A stretch of 64,000 bases of DNA from Thereva unica. Its lineage: Eukaryota > Arthropoda > Insecta > Diptera > Therevidae. A model generated the notes under the pieces. That model worked only from the letters and a program-made list of their open reading frames with translations. It searched no databases and was not told the DNA's origin. Every line of letters starts with the position of its first letter. Within the stretch, counting starts at the first letter, position 1. The DNA lies in contig OX465281.1 of the NCBI GenBank assembly GCA_949987705.1, positions 191,443,112 through 191,507,111 on the forward strand, in the 5' to 3' direction. Positions 1 to 10,493 of the stretch are shown here, one piece after another. The translations under genes and the position numbers were made by a program.

Positions 1-59
1 TGGAACGATTTTCCTCTGGAGCCAAAATTATAAACATATACTAAATTTTTAATCGACGA

Positions 60-135
60 TTTCTTGAAAATTAATAAATTGTGCTATAGGTATCGTAACG
101 GTTTAGCCGCTAGGGCGTTTTGAAATTTGTTTGGC
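60..135. repeat. Scrap of a dispersed element related to the 5.2-kb MITE interior
   Basis: The stretch around 91-125 (ATCGTAACGGTTTAGCCGC followed by TAGGGCGTTTTGA) matches, in reverse complement, the interior of the TA-flanked MITE at 5,180-5,445, and part of it recurs at about 1,606-1,640. It is probably a fragment of the same family. The first 353 bases contain no coding region that I can support. Confidence 0.4.
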
Positions 136-353
136 CTATTAGATATTTTCATGAATAAAGGCAGCAATCTACGCAGAATACTCCCACCTACCTGGTGAAT
201 ATACCTGCGTCCTGCTCTAAGTCGTTCTTGTCAATGTCCTATTATTAAATATTCGTTCAAACTCTTTTTATTTCTTTTCCACAAGGGTAATTTATGTACG
301 GAATCTGTTAACCACTGTTTCATATATTGAGATGTGATCGTTAAGTTTGGACT

Positions 354-600
354 TCAACTTTGAGAGGTGCTCAGGTTATCAATATCCTCGGATTGGTTGG
401 CAGTTATTTCACCTCCATCTTCTTGGTTATTTGTTTCGAATAAATTGATTTCGCTTATATCCGAGTCTATGCGACTTAAAAAGTCCGCCACTTTGTTTTC
501 CTTGCCTTTAATGTACCCTATGGTTATATCATACTCACCCAGCTGAATTAACCATCGCTGAAGACGAGGATTAATGTCCTTGCCGGCCGGCATATTTTTA
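354..600 (-). pseudogene. Ty3/gypsy LTR retrotransposon, RNase H C-terminal remnant
   Basis: On the minus strand residues about 61-97 of the 134-residue frame carry the run [13 protein letters not shown] followed by [13 protein letters not shown]. This is the typical end of the gypsy-class RNase H domain just before the integrase spacer. Upstream of residue 45 the frame runs into Rep-G repeat sequence, so the open frame is chimeric and not a real protein. No protease, integrase or LTR is visible beside it. Family recognition is from motif reading and the clade within Ty3/gypsy is not resolved. Confidence 0.75.
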
Positions 601-1640
601 TTGGAGCCAACCAATAGATGGCCGTTTTTGTAAATCAAATGCTTTACCAAACTAGTTGGGATGTGGGTTTGCGTTTGACTCCTTCGCTCCACACAATCAA
701 CTTCCCAGTAGTAAACGGAATAAACTGTCTTCTTACAAAATAGTAATCTGTTTAGCACTAGTAGGAAATAGATTGGCGACAGTCACGTAAATGGTGACAA
801 AGTAATCCTGAGAGAAGCTAATTCAAATAACTATAATAGTGGTTAATCTAAAAGATTGGTTTGTGGTTTGTTTTCTAACGTTCGGCACAACCAAATTCTC
901 TATGGTTTTCCCGAACATTAGAAAACATACATTTCCTTCGTATCTACTTCGTTTGCTACACTATAGCGAATTCGTATTGAGCGTGTTGAAGCGCCGCTGA
1001 CAAACTGGGAAGAGAATGACTTCATTTGAAAACTCCAAAGCTTACCGGAGACAGTATACTTGTCAGACTTGACCAAAAAGAACAAATTTTTCGGTAACTA
1101 CTGCAAATCCCGGGATGAGCCGGAATTTCTTGAAACTGTATCACGCGTAGAAAACAGTTTCCCGTCAAGAAAGTGCTGATCCAAGGTTTGAAAAATTCGC
1201 GCTGTTTGTAAAGGGTAACGAAATTTTTGCACGATTTTGAAAGGTTGTCAGATTTTGATAAGTGATATTTTGTTTTAAGGTTATCGCTGAGCAGAACCCA
1301 AAAAAGATCACTTCGTTTAGAACGGGTTTTATTCCATCGAGTTTATTAGATATTAGCAAAACTTGTCAATTTAAGGTCTTTCTGCCCCTATCCGAAGTTT
1401 TTCTATTTAAATAAAAAAAAGGCCCGACCGAATGCTATGAAATTTTCGGCACCTCAAAGTTGTCGATATAGTTTTTGGTTCGCGCGATATCGTGTAGTTA
1501 CAAAAAACACTTATTTCGTTAAAACCAAAAAACCGCTCGACCGAATATTATAAAAATCTTTTCAAATTATATTGTCGTTAATACGCTTCGCAAAGCACCT
1601 CAACTTCAGCCGTTAGGGCGTTTTGAAATTTTTTTGGTAG
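601..1640 (-). repeat. Dispersed family Rep-G, copy 1
   Basis: This stretch matches 23,775-24,720 in reverse complement over most of its length. Shared landmarks are CTAACGTTCGG, GATTACTTTGTCACC, ACTAGTTGGGATGTGGG and AACTTCCCAGTA. It includes one 147-bp unit (1,447-1,593) of the kind that is tandemly repeated at 2,276-2,918. No transposase-like frame is visible, so it is probably non-autonomous; its superfamily is unknown. Confidence 0.65.
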
Positions 1641-2009
1641 AAGTTTACATATTACCCTATATTTTCGAAACCATATTTGATATTCAGCAGCAAAATTCGG
1701 TTCTTTTTACTAAAATTTCTACTTCAACCACCGTTTTCTCCAAAAAATACGTAGTTAACCAATATCTTTTTTACAAAATTGGAAAGCTTGGACGATTTCC
1801 TCGACCACTTCTTTCTTCTCCGCCCAGGCCGAAAGCCAACTTTACGTCCCTGGAGGTAGCGGTGCTGGATGAACAAAAAAGTTTATAAAATATATCAAAA
1901 TTAAGGGCTCAATATGGGCTTATTAAATGCCATAATATTGAATTTTAGGCTGTTTTGATTTTTTTTAAAACAAAAGATCCGCTAGCTAAAGCTTTACTTA
2001 GCGGTGTCT

Positions 2010-3073
2010 CATACCAATGTTCATGTAAAACTAGTTGGGATGTGGGTTCGACCCTTTCGGTCCACACGATCAACTTCCCAGTATGATGGATGTTGAATAT
2101 TATGATTGGATATTTTAATAATAAATGAACAATAGGCAATATAGAATATATGCATAATACTGAGAATTTGTCACAATTGTTTATCAATATTTTCGCTAAA
2201 ATGTCAAACTTAATGTGCGCACTTACAAGATTAGGATGACGAAAATGTATATAAAATTGATGTATGAATGTTTTTCGGCACCTCAATGAAGTCGATATAG
2301 TTTTTAGTGCGCTCGGTATCGTGCAGGTACAAAAATCACTTAAGTCAGTTAAACCAAAAACCCGCTGGACCGAATATTATAAAAATATTTTCAGATTATA
2401 TTGTCGCTAATACGCTTCGAACGGCACCTCAAGTAAGTCAACATCTTTTGTGGTTCGGGCCATATCGTGCAGGTACAAAAATCACTTACGCCGCTTAAAC
2501 AAAAAAACGGCTCCACCGAATTTTATGAAAATCTTTTCAGATCATATTTTGGTTAATACTCTTCGAACGGCACGTCAACTAAGCCGATATCTTTTATAGT
2601 TCGCGCGATATCGTGCAGGTACAAAAATCACTTAAGTCATTTAAACCAAAAAACCGCTGGACCGAATATTATAAAAATCTTTTCAGATAATATTGTCGCT
2701 AATACGCTTCGAACGGCACCTCAAGTAAGTCAATATCTTTCGTGGTTCGGGCGATATCGTGCAGGTACAAAAATCACTTACGTTGCTCAAACAAAAAAAC
2801 GGCGGGACCGATTTTCATGAAAATCTTTTCCGATCATATTTCGGTTAATACGCTTCGAACAACACCTCAACGAAGCCGATATCAGTTTTGGTTCGCGCGA
2901 TATCGTGCAGGAAAAAATGACCACATCCGTACGCACATACACACACACACACATACTTCCTCCCAATTTTTTGCTTAAAATGCTCCTGGGACCTTGAAAG
3001 ATGAAAATGCGTTGAAATTTTCGATTTCGATTTTCGGACCGATTACAATAACTTCCTATACTGGGAAGTTAAA
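2010..3073. repeat. Rep-G, copy 3, holding the tandem array
   Basis: It begins with the Rep-G landmark ACTAGTTGGGATGTGGG and AACTTCCCAGTAT (about 2,074), carries the 146-bp tandem units, then an (AC)n tract near 2,935-2,952, and ends with ATACTGGGAAGTT (3,060-3,072). The last motif is the reverse complement of the one at 2,074, so the copy may be bracketed by short inverted ends. The (AC)n-to-CTGGGAAGTT end recurs at 41,357-41,455, and an array unit followed by an AC-rich tract recurs at 62,700-62,790. Confidence 0.6.
2276..2918. repeat. Tandem array of 146-bp units with alternating A/B types
   Basis: Four successive units of exactly 146 bp start at 2,276, 2,422, 2,568 and 2,714, each opening with CGGCAC and closing with CTTCGAA. 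A partial fifth starts at 2,860. Units 1 and 3 share one variant (CCGCTGGACCGAATATTATA, ATATTGTCGCTAATACG), and units 2 and 4 share another (AAACAAAAAAACGG, GGTTAATAC). The repeat is therefore better described as two 292-bp dimers. Every unit carries GATATCGTGCAGGTAC or a close variant. No conserved reading frame runs through it. Confidence 0.9.
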
Positions 3074-3259
3074 AATGTATTTCGTACTAAATGCACTTCA
3101 AAAATTATAGGCTAATTAATCTATCTTTTAGCATGTGCTGTTGGTCCGTGTACATGTACATCTCTGAACTGGTCATCTACCAGCAACACCTTCTTATTCA
3201 ATTCCATTCCAAATACAATTTTCAGTTTGATATTTTAGTAGTACGTTACTTCCACTCAC

Positions 3260-3450
3260 GGTATACAGAAACAAGGTAATGTAAAAGGCTGTATATCGTA
3301 AACGGTATTTTAGTGCTGGCGTCACGTGGGGACACTTCCCATATAAAATCTGTTGTTGTTTCTGCATTAGGGCTGACGTCACCAGGCGCCCAGTTTTAAC
3401 GGTGTTCGAACCTGTCGTCCCTTTTACATTACCTTCTGTTCCTGTATACC
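3260..3450. mobile_element. Short inverted-repeat element (MITE-like, 191 bp)
   Basis: GGTATACAGAAACAAGGTAA followed by TGTAAAAGG (3,260-3,288) is mirrored by the arm at 3,420-3,450 with only small differences. The spacer is about 130 bp and non-coding. No clear target duplication was found. The element truncates the acidic reading frame that lies just to its right on the minus strand. Confidence 0.6.
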
Positions 3451-3701
3451 ATGACTTCCACCTTCGTCTTCAGAGCTCTCGTAGGTTCGTTTGGAATATT
3501 TTCGTAATCCGTGTCGCTTGACTGATCTATATTGTCTTTATCAGGAATTTCCTCATCATTACTCTCGATAATAGCACTGTTATATTCACTGCCTTGTGGA
3601 CCAGTTTGTCTCTTCAATAATTCGCCGTCACTATCACATAATTCATCACTTTCTACATCTGAACATTCCAGAGGTATGCAGGCTGCATTTTGCAAATACA
3701 T
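3429..3701 (-). pseudogene. Acidic reading frame, unidentified, cut by a MITE
   Basis: A 90-codon minus-strand frame is rich in Asp, Glu and Ser (for example SDVESDELCDSDGELL and NDEEIPDKDNIDQSSDTDYE). The composition looks like genuine protein rather than a random frame. The last five codons lie inside the 3,260-3,450 inverted-repeat element, so the frame is broken there. Acidic N-termini of this kind occur in piggyBac-type transposases and in many nuclear proteins, but no catalytic domain is visible and I cannot assign it. A host exon is the alternative. Confidence 0.35.
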
Positions 3702-3715
3702 ATGTAGAAACTTTT

Positions 3716-4610
3716 ATTCGTTTTGCCATCAGTATTTGAGCTTCTCACTGAAAAATCTATTTTTGAATATTTCAACACCGCAACACCGCAACGCCGGGTC
3801 CATTTCCTAAATAAATACTGCGCATAATCGCCTTAACCAGCTCAATGCCGATAACGGTCTCATGATTCTTCTAAAATCATATTTCTGTGCCGATAAAACA
3901 TTGCAGTGCCCATCAATTGCTGTAGCTGCCCCCATGTAATTACATCACGGAAATTCTTCATAGAAACATGTACTAGTCATTTGACTGGTACTGCTATAAG
4001 TGTCAATAACAAAAAATATATTTGTTACGTATGTATATATAAAGTAACATTGTCGTTAGTGGACCTTATATTTACGACCCACAATCAGCGAATTTTGCTA
4101 TTGAATTTAGGTGATAAAATTATGAATGTCGATAGCATGAAGCAAAGTTCTGGGTTCATTGGTTGCATATGAGTAAGTAAATTAACGCAGCGCTGCAGTA
4201 TGACTGCAGTACTCACCTCATTTAGTGGCAAGGTCTCTTTAGTCGAGATTAGCTAGCCGGAATTTTTTTATGAGAAAGACTAGAGGTAAGCCCTTTTGTG
4301 CAGAAGAAAAATCCGATAAAGATATTCTTGTCACTGCCAATAAAAAGCTAAATTAATTCCGCTATACTTTCTACAAAAATTCAAATAGGACTTGAAATTG
4401 AGGTGAAAGTGACAATTTTGATAATTCAGTTGTCGAAAATATCCATAGAGTATAGATAGTCTATTGATGTTTTGGTGAAAACTATCGGTGACTATCAATG
4501 GCGCCGACTATCGATAGTTATCCACCTCTAACAAGTAAAGTACAAGAAAAAGCAAGAACAGAATTTTTAATTTTTATTCTTTTATTGTTTTGATAAGAAT
4601 ATTATTATAA
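3716..4610. other. Gene-free stretch with a SINE tail scrap
   Basis: No supportable gene. A reverse-oriented SINE-1 3' tail (poly-T, then ATGAGAAAGACTAGAGGTAA) lies at 4,263-4,300. At 4,500-4,526 ACTATCGATAGTTATCCACC followed by TCTA resembles the end of a DNA-transposon MITE, but no partner end was found. Confidence 0.4.
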
Positions 4611-5039
4611 CTAGCAAAAACCCGCGTGCGTCGCAACGCCTTTTAATAAAACATAATAATGTGTGCATAGTCCGGAATAAGAAAAGGGTATAATGAAACA
4701 AAGAACAAATCTGCAAGACATGATTTTGGATATAGAAAAAACTTTAGAGTTGACTATAAAAATATGTTACCTACAACTTTTATACTACATGCACAACAGA
4801 TTCCTAGCCAATTTTATTCAGAATATGTCTTGTGCGCGTAGATTTTGACGTTCTCAGATAATTGGCACCCTGAACTTGCCCCATGGCGAACATGGCTTGA
4901 GACGAACATTGCCAACATTTTAAGACGATACTACTGATTTGATCCTAAAAATGACAGTTACTGCTTCCCGTTTTCGAGTTTCGTCGTTTCCGGTCATACC
5001 GCCCGCACGGCACTGGTTAACAATCCACTGTATCGCTTG

Positions 5040-5085
5040 TTTTTTTTTTATGTGAAAGACTAGAGTCACAGGAAACGCCCTTTAT
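5040..5085 (-). repeat. SINE-1 tail scrap inside Helitron H1
   Basis: Poly-T followed by ATGTGAAAGACTAGAGTCAC and a CCCTTTATACT-like stretch matches the reverse complement of the SINE-1 3' end. Only the tail is present. Confidence 0.55.
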
Positions 5086-5179
5086 ACTTTATACCTTTCG
5101 AAATGTTAAAAAGCGTGGGACTTTACCTATATTCTTATTTTATTATTACTGCAACTTTTCGCTAGCGCCCCATATATTA

Positions 5180-5445
5180 TACAGGGTGTATCAGCTAAAG
5201 TGTCCAACCGCTTGGCTGTGGATAGGCCTTGGATAGACGAATAAAAAATCGTATATTTGGTGCTTATTTGGTACTTTTCGACAAAATCAGTTGAAAAAGT
5301 ACTAAAAAGTACTCAAAACGCCCTAGCGGGTAAACCGTTACGATTCACACACACCCCCCCCCCCCCGTCCATACGATTTTTTATTCATCTATCCAAGGTC
5401 TATCCACAGCCAAGCGGTTATACACTTTAGCTGATACACCCTGTA
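5180..5445. mobile_element. TA-flanked MITE (Tc1/mariner-type)
   Basis: Terminal inverted repeats of about 65 bp begin TACAGGGTGTATCAGCTAAA on both sides, flanked by TA duplications (5,178-5,179 and 5,446-5,447). Two related copies act as empty sites: CCATATACTGGCTATAGTAA at 44,026 lacks the insert, and the corresponding part at 32,525-32,550 is also uninterrupted. The interior has a poly-C tract at about 5,350. It lies inside Helitron H1 and so is younger than it. Confidence 0.85.
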
Positions 5446-5855
5446 TATACTGGCTTGAGCAAAAAAGTTTTCATTCAACATAATTTTTTACTTTTTAGTT
5501 CATTTTTAAACAAAAGCATATTTTTAAGTTTTTTAAACTATATTTTTAGTTTTCTACCTTTTAGTTTATTATATGCCTTCGGTTGTTTTGTGGTGACCGA
5601 CATATAAAATGAGGTCACCCAGCTTACTGTACTCTGCTCCTCATACACTTTTATTTTGTATCCACGCCGAGAGCGTTGTAAAAAAATGTATATCCTTTCA
5701 TTTGATACCCATACCGATCGCGGCCGAAATAAAAAAGTAATCCGCCATCTCTTTTGGCCGCCATTTCGTTCCGGCCGCCATTTGGAATGACACCAAATAG
5801 GTAATTATATTATACTTATCATTCCCTTTCATTTGATACCCATGTCGACGGTCAG

Positions 5856-6223
5856 TTTTTTTTTATGTGATAGACTAGAGGCGTAGGGAAAGCCCCTTTG
5901 TACTGTTCGACAATCTATTTTTTCGTATAGAATGTCGAACAGCAGCTATAGCCGGAAGATAGAGAGTAGAAAGAGATAGAATTAGGAAGGAGTTGCCACA
6001 ACCTAGCCGCGATATTTTATTCCACCTACTTCCAACCATTTCACGACTCTGGCATCGGGGTATTTGAGGAACAACTCGCTGGAGTGTTATGCCTCCTGAA
6101 ACGAGTTGAATCTCATCAGCCAACCGATGACATGCGCTTGGTGAAGCGGGGAAGGACTAGCGAAGGCTATGACAGGAGGAATCAGGAATGTAAAGAGGGA
6201 AGAAGAAAGAAGGAAAGTTATGT
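5856..6223 (-). mobile_element. SINE-1 copy, 5'-truncated, nested in Helitron H1
   Basis: Reverse orientation, beginning with the poly-T of its tail and reading ATGTGATAGACTAGAGGCGT. Body landmarks CTGTTCGACATT (here reversed as AATGTCGAACAG) and TCAGGAGGCATAACACTCCA (reversed) are shared with the full copies. The tRNA-like head is missing. It interrupts Helitron sequence exactly between CATGTCGACGGTCAG and GAGCACAATTGC, which is continuous at 14,281. Confidence 0.8.
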
Positions 6224-6322
6224 GAGCACAATTGCGAAATTCGGCCGCCATCTTGAAACGGCCATCTTGATTTTTTTATAATGGTCAGATTGCATTGTCA
6301 CTTGAACTGTACATGTGTGCAA

Positions 6323-7676
6323 ATTTTTTTTTTTTTTTATGTGGCAGTGCTAAGCTCAGGAATCACCCTTTGTACTACTAGTCCGTCATGTCATTTGTCA
6401 CGTCATGGTGCAATGTCTAGCAGTAAGCTTAGAACGGGGGGGGGGGGGGTTGGAGGGGTTATAAAGGAACGGGAGGGAATTGAAGAAGGTGGTGATGAAC
6501 CCTGCGTTTGAACTCTTGGATGTTGTAGGAGCTCGGAAATACTGACTGCGAGAGATTATTCCACAGCCGAGTTGTTCTATTAACAAACGAATTCATATCT
6601 TGTTGAGTGCGTGAAAGGGGTAGTTGCAGGTGAAGGGAATGAGGCGAGTGGGCTAATCTGGTGTTGCGGGTATAAGAATGCCGTGGAGGCAGGAGAGCGT
6701 TTAACTCGGAGGAACAGTCACTATGATAGTAGCGATAAAATTTTGTCAGTGCTGCTACATTCCTACGGTGGCTGAGGGGGTCGATGGTGGAGCAAGCGGT
6801 ATCGTCGTCAATTAATTTAAGGGCCTTTTTTTGCACCTTATCTAACCATGCCACGGTGGTTATTGGGGCGCCGCCCCAAACGAGGGAGTTATATTCGAGA
6901 AGAGGCCGAATGTAGGATTTATAAATAACACCACGGGCCGATGGTTGGAGGAGGAACTTACACCTCTTAAGAAATCCCAAGCACTGAGATCCTTGTTTGG
7001 CGATTTGGAGTATGTGATCATTCCATCGCAAGTCCTTGGCTAATGTCACGCCTAAGATATGTAAGGATGGTTCGGCCATTAGTTGAACTTCATTCACTTT
7101 CAAGGGTGGAGGGGTGTTGAACTTCTTTTTGGAGATAAGACAATACTTGGTTTTGGCGGGGTTGAATTCAACACGATTCTTCTCTCCCCACTTTAGAATC
7201 AGTTCAATGTCATTATTAATAGAGTTGGACATACGTTCGCGATCATCAAGACAGGATCTGGCATGAGTCTGCCTTGTATCGAAGCTGTACGAGTACCGTA
7301 AAGTACCGTCGTCAGCGAAGCTGAGAAGTGGGTTGGAGGGGATTGAAAGAAGGTCATTTATAAAAGATTGACCCGTGGGGACCCCCGCCGAGATCGGGTG
7401 GGATGCGGATTTGACGCCATCCAATATTACTTTGATTGAACGGCCGAAAAGGAAATTCTTGATCCACTTCTGTAGAAGTGAGTCGACTCCAATAGCTTTG
7501 AGTTTAGCTAACAGGGCTGAGTGCCAAACTCTATCGAAAGCCTTGGAGATATCCAGAGCAACCAGACTAGACTCACCAGATCCATGCAGACTACGGCTGA
7601 GGTGTTCTGTAAGACAGACTAAAAGATCGCCAGTGGATCTTTTCTGGCGGAAGCCATATTGTCCATATTTGAAGCT
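6323..7676 (-). mobile_element. LINE-A copy 1, 5'-truncated non-LTR retrotransposon
   Basis: Minus-strand pol remnant. Reading from 7,676: a YGFRQKRSTGDLL block, then LVALDISKAFDRVW (the RT block with the first catalytic Asp), GVPTGQ followed by a deletion that removes the usual LSPxLF, then FADDGTLRYSYSF (catalytic DD) and the post-RT run LRWNDHILQIAKQ to IYKSYIRPLLEYNSLVWGG. The main uninterrupted frame is 6,459-7,424. The 3' UTR carries a poly-C tract (poly-G at 6,436 on the plus strand), and the end is TAGTACAAAGGGTG...CACATAAAA with a poly-A tail. It is inserted in Helitron H1 between GTGTGCAAATTT and GAAGCTGATCGG. Clade not resolved (CR1/jockey-like by motif style). Confidence 0.85.
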
Positions 7677-7761
7677 GATCGGTTATATGGAAGTGCGTCA
7701 AAAACAATTTTCAAGATTTGTCTACATACATACTTCCATACTTACATACTGGTAGATCTAA

Positions 7762-8023
7762 TATCGTACCTCCGGAAGAACAACGACGTAAATGCAAAAT
7801 ACTTATTCAGGAAATGCGATTGAAAAATAATATCTTCTACAAAGTAATATTACAATACGAGGATTCTTAACGCCTTGTGTGAAATTAAAAGACATCCTTC
7901 TGATTAAAACTGAATAACGCCGTTGTTTCCTTGGAAAGATAATGCTATTTCAAGCGTTTTGACGTGTTTAACTAAAAATTTAAAAAAAGGCATTTACGTC
8001 GTTGTTCTTCCGGAGGTACGATA
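7762..8023. mobile_element. Inverted-repeat element (MITE-like, 262 bp)
   Basis: TATCGTACCTCCGGAAGAAC and the following CAACGACGTAAATGC (7,762-7,795) are mirrored exactly at 7,990-8,023. The likely flanking duplication is TA. The interior is non-coding. It lies within Helitron H1. Confidence 0.7.
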
Positions 8024-8265
8024 TATAGTGCATATAAATAGCCTAAAACATGCCCGCCAAAATACTGAATTTTCCAGTGAAAGTCCCATCCCAATCGGAT
8101 TAGCCGTTTCCGAGATTATCCCGAACAAACAGACAGACATACAGACAGACAAAAAATTTAAAAATGTGTGATTTCGTTTTAAAATCATGTAAATGATCAT
8201 ATAAAATTAATAAAACACAATTATTTTGAAATCACAGACAGACACTCCAATTATATTTATATAGA

Positions 8266-9981
8266 TATCAATCTTTTTTTTATTTATATTTGTTTATATA
8301 GCAAAAATTACTTTTGTTTATTTCCATTTTCGCCATCTTGGTTTTAAAAGTTTCTGAAATCATTGGTTTTAAAATATTTCCCGCGTCTACACGGGATATT
8401 TTCCTTCGGCAAGGCAATGCTGCCATTGACGTTGCCGCAAAAATCACCGTGGAGACCCCGGGTAAGCACTTCAGCAGTCAGTCCACACACGATCCACATA
8501 GGGTGCTGCGATCCTTGATTCTAATAAATCTTAACGATCCGACCGACGGTCTCCCTGATGCATGAATGAATTTCAGAACGCAGACCCCCAATTCCAAGAG
8601 CCTACGCCCATTCATAATCTTCGCTCCCTTTCTTTTTCTGTCCAGTCTATACCCTTGCTGTGTTCGTCGACATGTCTAGGTACTAGCGCTAGCGCATACT
8701 CTTGCGCTTTGCCGTATTTAACTCGCATGGTTACCGGGAGAGGCCGCACGGCGACTGGGTTTGGAGCGCGCTGATCATAAAATTTTTGCATCAATTAAAT
8801 TTTCGTGCCCGTTCGATGTTTTTTGTCGATGAATGCTTAAAAGTGGGACTTTTTAATGGTGCCTGCAATTTCTGCAGTTATTAGCAGCTATAAATCCCGC
8901 TTACGGAAATTAATTAACAATATTTTTCCAGGACGACTCTTCTCGCCCTCATGTAGCTGCGAAAATGTGTTTCTTCGTGATTTTTTTTTGTGATGTAAAA
9001 AAAAATATTAAAATTAATACAAAAAAAAAATTTTTAAAAACTTGTTTCAAAATCATATTAATTAAAATTGGCTCATGTCAAACTATTTCTTAAAGAAATC
9101 ACAATTTTTCGATTATGTTTCTCCTAATCGAAAGGAAATTTTAGACGCACATCAATAGCCGTCGACGGCGTAAAAACAATGGGGAATAAAAAAAATAACA
9201 ATACAAACAAAAACACAAATTCGTATCGCTAGAGCCATTCGTAGTAATTATGAAGCTACTTTGATTCCAGTATATGCAAACAAAGAGCCCGAGAGCTCGG
9301 CGATACTAGCAGCGATAAGCGAAATAGAACAATAATAATAAATTTACCTGTGCGGTGAACACTGGAGAATTCCTCGGTAATGCAGCAATTGTGGCTGGGC
9401 ATTAAAAAGTCATTATTAAGAGCCTCTTATCAACAACGTAATTTTCAGTTACATTTCTTCAAGTTAATATTTGTGAATCATAGAAAACATTTTTTTTAAT
9501 TAAAATTTTTTATGGTGACACTTGCCGATGTAATATCATGAAGTAATCACAATTTTTTTTTTGTGCGATGAAGCGAATCCGGGGTTTGAGTGCAGGGGTT
9601 CTTGCTCGGTGAAGAATGCGTCAAATAAGGGCCTGTTATCGTTGGTTTATCTTTAGGTTTTTTGTTTAACCCCGCACTGTTGTGGAAGGTTACCAGAACA
9701 CGGCTTCTGGGAGCGGGGATATTGTGCGAAATGAATTTCATGTGAGTGACATGGCTTAGGGGGTTCAGGTCAGAAGCCAAAGTTGTCGAGGCCTAAACAT
9801 GACGTTCCAGGAGACTAGGGGCCGCAAACAACTTATGGGTGGACTTACAGTGATTTTGGCTAGTGACCTCGCGTGTTATGTGACGAGGGGTATGTCGTGA
9901 TAGAGTTGAAGCCTGCTTCAACTCATCCATCTTATCGTCGAAAGTTCTATTCTTGAGTGCCTACCTTCAACGAGTTTTCTA
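8266..9981. other. Gene-free, AT-rich stretch
   Basis: No gene, RNA or repeat that I can support. The region 8,380-8,770 is more GC-rich, with short open frames on both strands that look accidental. 9,547-9,780 has a minus-strand frame beginning with a poly-T/poly-K end that shows no recognisable domain. Confidence 0.4.
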
Positions 9982-10138
9982 AAGGCCCCCATACACGGTC
10001 AAATTGGATGTACATCGAAGGGCTGATGTGCAACCAAAACTATCGATTGTGGGCCGGTCGGCCGATCTAAACTCATTGCGCTTATGGGTTTGATGAAATT
10101 CTGGATGTACATCCAATTTGACCGTGTATGGTGGCCTT
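9982..10138. mobile_element. Small inverted-repeat MITE (157 bp)
   Basis: GGCCCCCATACACGGTCAAA and the following TTGGATGTACATC are mirrored at 10,102-10,136 with one mismatch. The spacer is about 85 bp. It abuts the GTC element that starts at 10,139. The target duplication is ambiguous (TAA-like bases on both sides). Confidence 0.7.
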
Positions 10139-10493
10139 AAGGGGTCGTCAGTAAATTTCATGAGGCCATTTTTACGATATTTCGACCCCTCCTCCCTCTT
10201 GGAAATGTCGTGAGATTTGGCTTTTTTGAATTCAAATTTACACTAAAAATACTTATTTACGGGCGTAACCAAAGCCAGTCGGGCCAGTCTTGTGCAATGT
10301 TATATTTGAGATAACTGATAATTTGGACTCCTTCTTGCCTCTCCTCTATTCCACTCGCTTTTCCCGCTTGTAGTCGGGCCCGTCAGAATTCAGAGTTTAG
10401 TGTCGTTTACATTCTAAACGCAATGTGGAAACGCATATTGGAATCGTTTTATCGCATAGAAGTTTCCATGGTTCGCTCTCTATCCACCAACAG

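Larger units (their letters stand above)
4611..8265 (-). mobile_element. Non-autonomous Helitron H1 with four nested insertions
   Basis: Read on the minus strand, the element starts with TC (TCTATATAAATATAATTGGA, then GTGTCTGTCTGT) at 8,265. It ends at 4,611 with GGCGTTGCGACGC, an imperfect palindrome, then ACGCGGGTTTTTG and the terminal CTAG. The flanking bases are A on the 5' side and T on the 3' side, as expected for Helitron insertion into AT without target duplication. Its 5' region matches the start of the coding Helitron at 43,473, and its 3' end matches 52,103. The original length, after removing the MITE (5,180), SINE (5,856), LINE-A (6,323) and inverted-repeat element (7,762), is about 1.4 kb. 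No Rep or helicase coding remains. Confidence 0.75.

Noticed and set aside
354..758. Single 134-residue gene
   Set aside because: The frame is a chimera of gypsy RNase H and Rep-G repeat sequence.
2276..2918. CRISPR-like array
   Set aside because: Direct tandem repeats without spacers, in a eukaryotic transposon context.
5345..5365. Poly-C run as a regulatory G-quadruplex site
   Set aside because: It lies inside a MITE and is a plain homopolymer; there is no evidence of function.
9547..9780. Minus-strand frame of 77 codons
   Set aside because: No domain; it ends in a poly-A/T tract and looks accidental.
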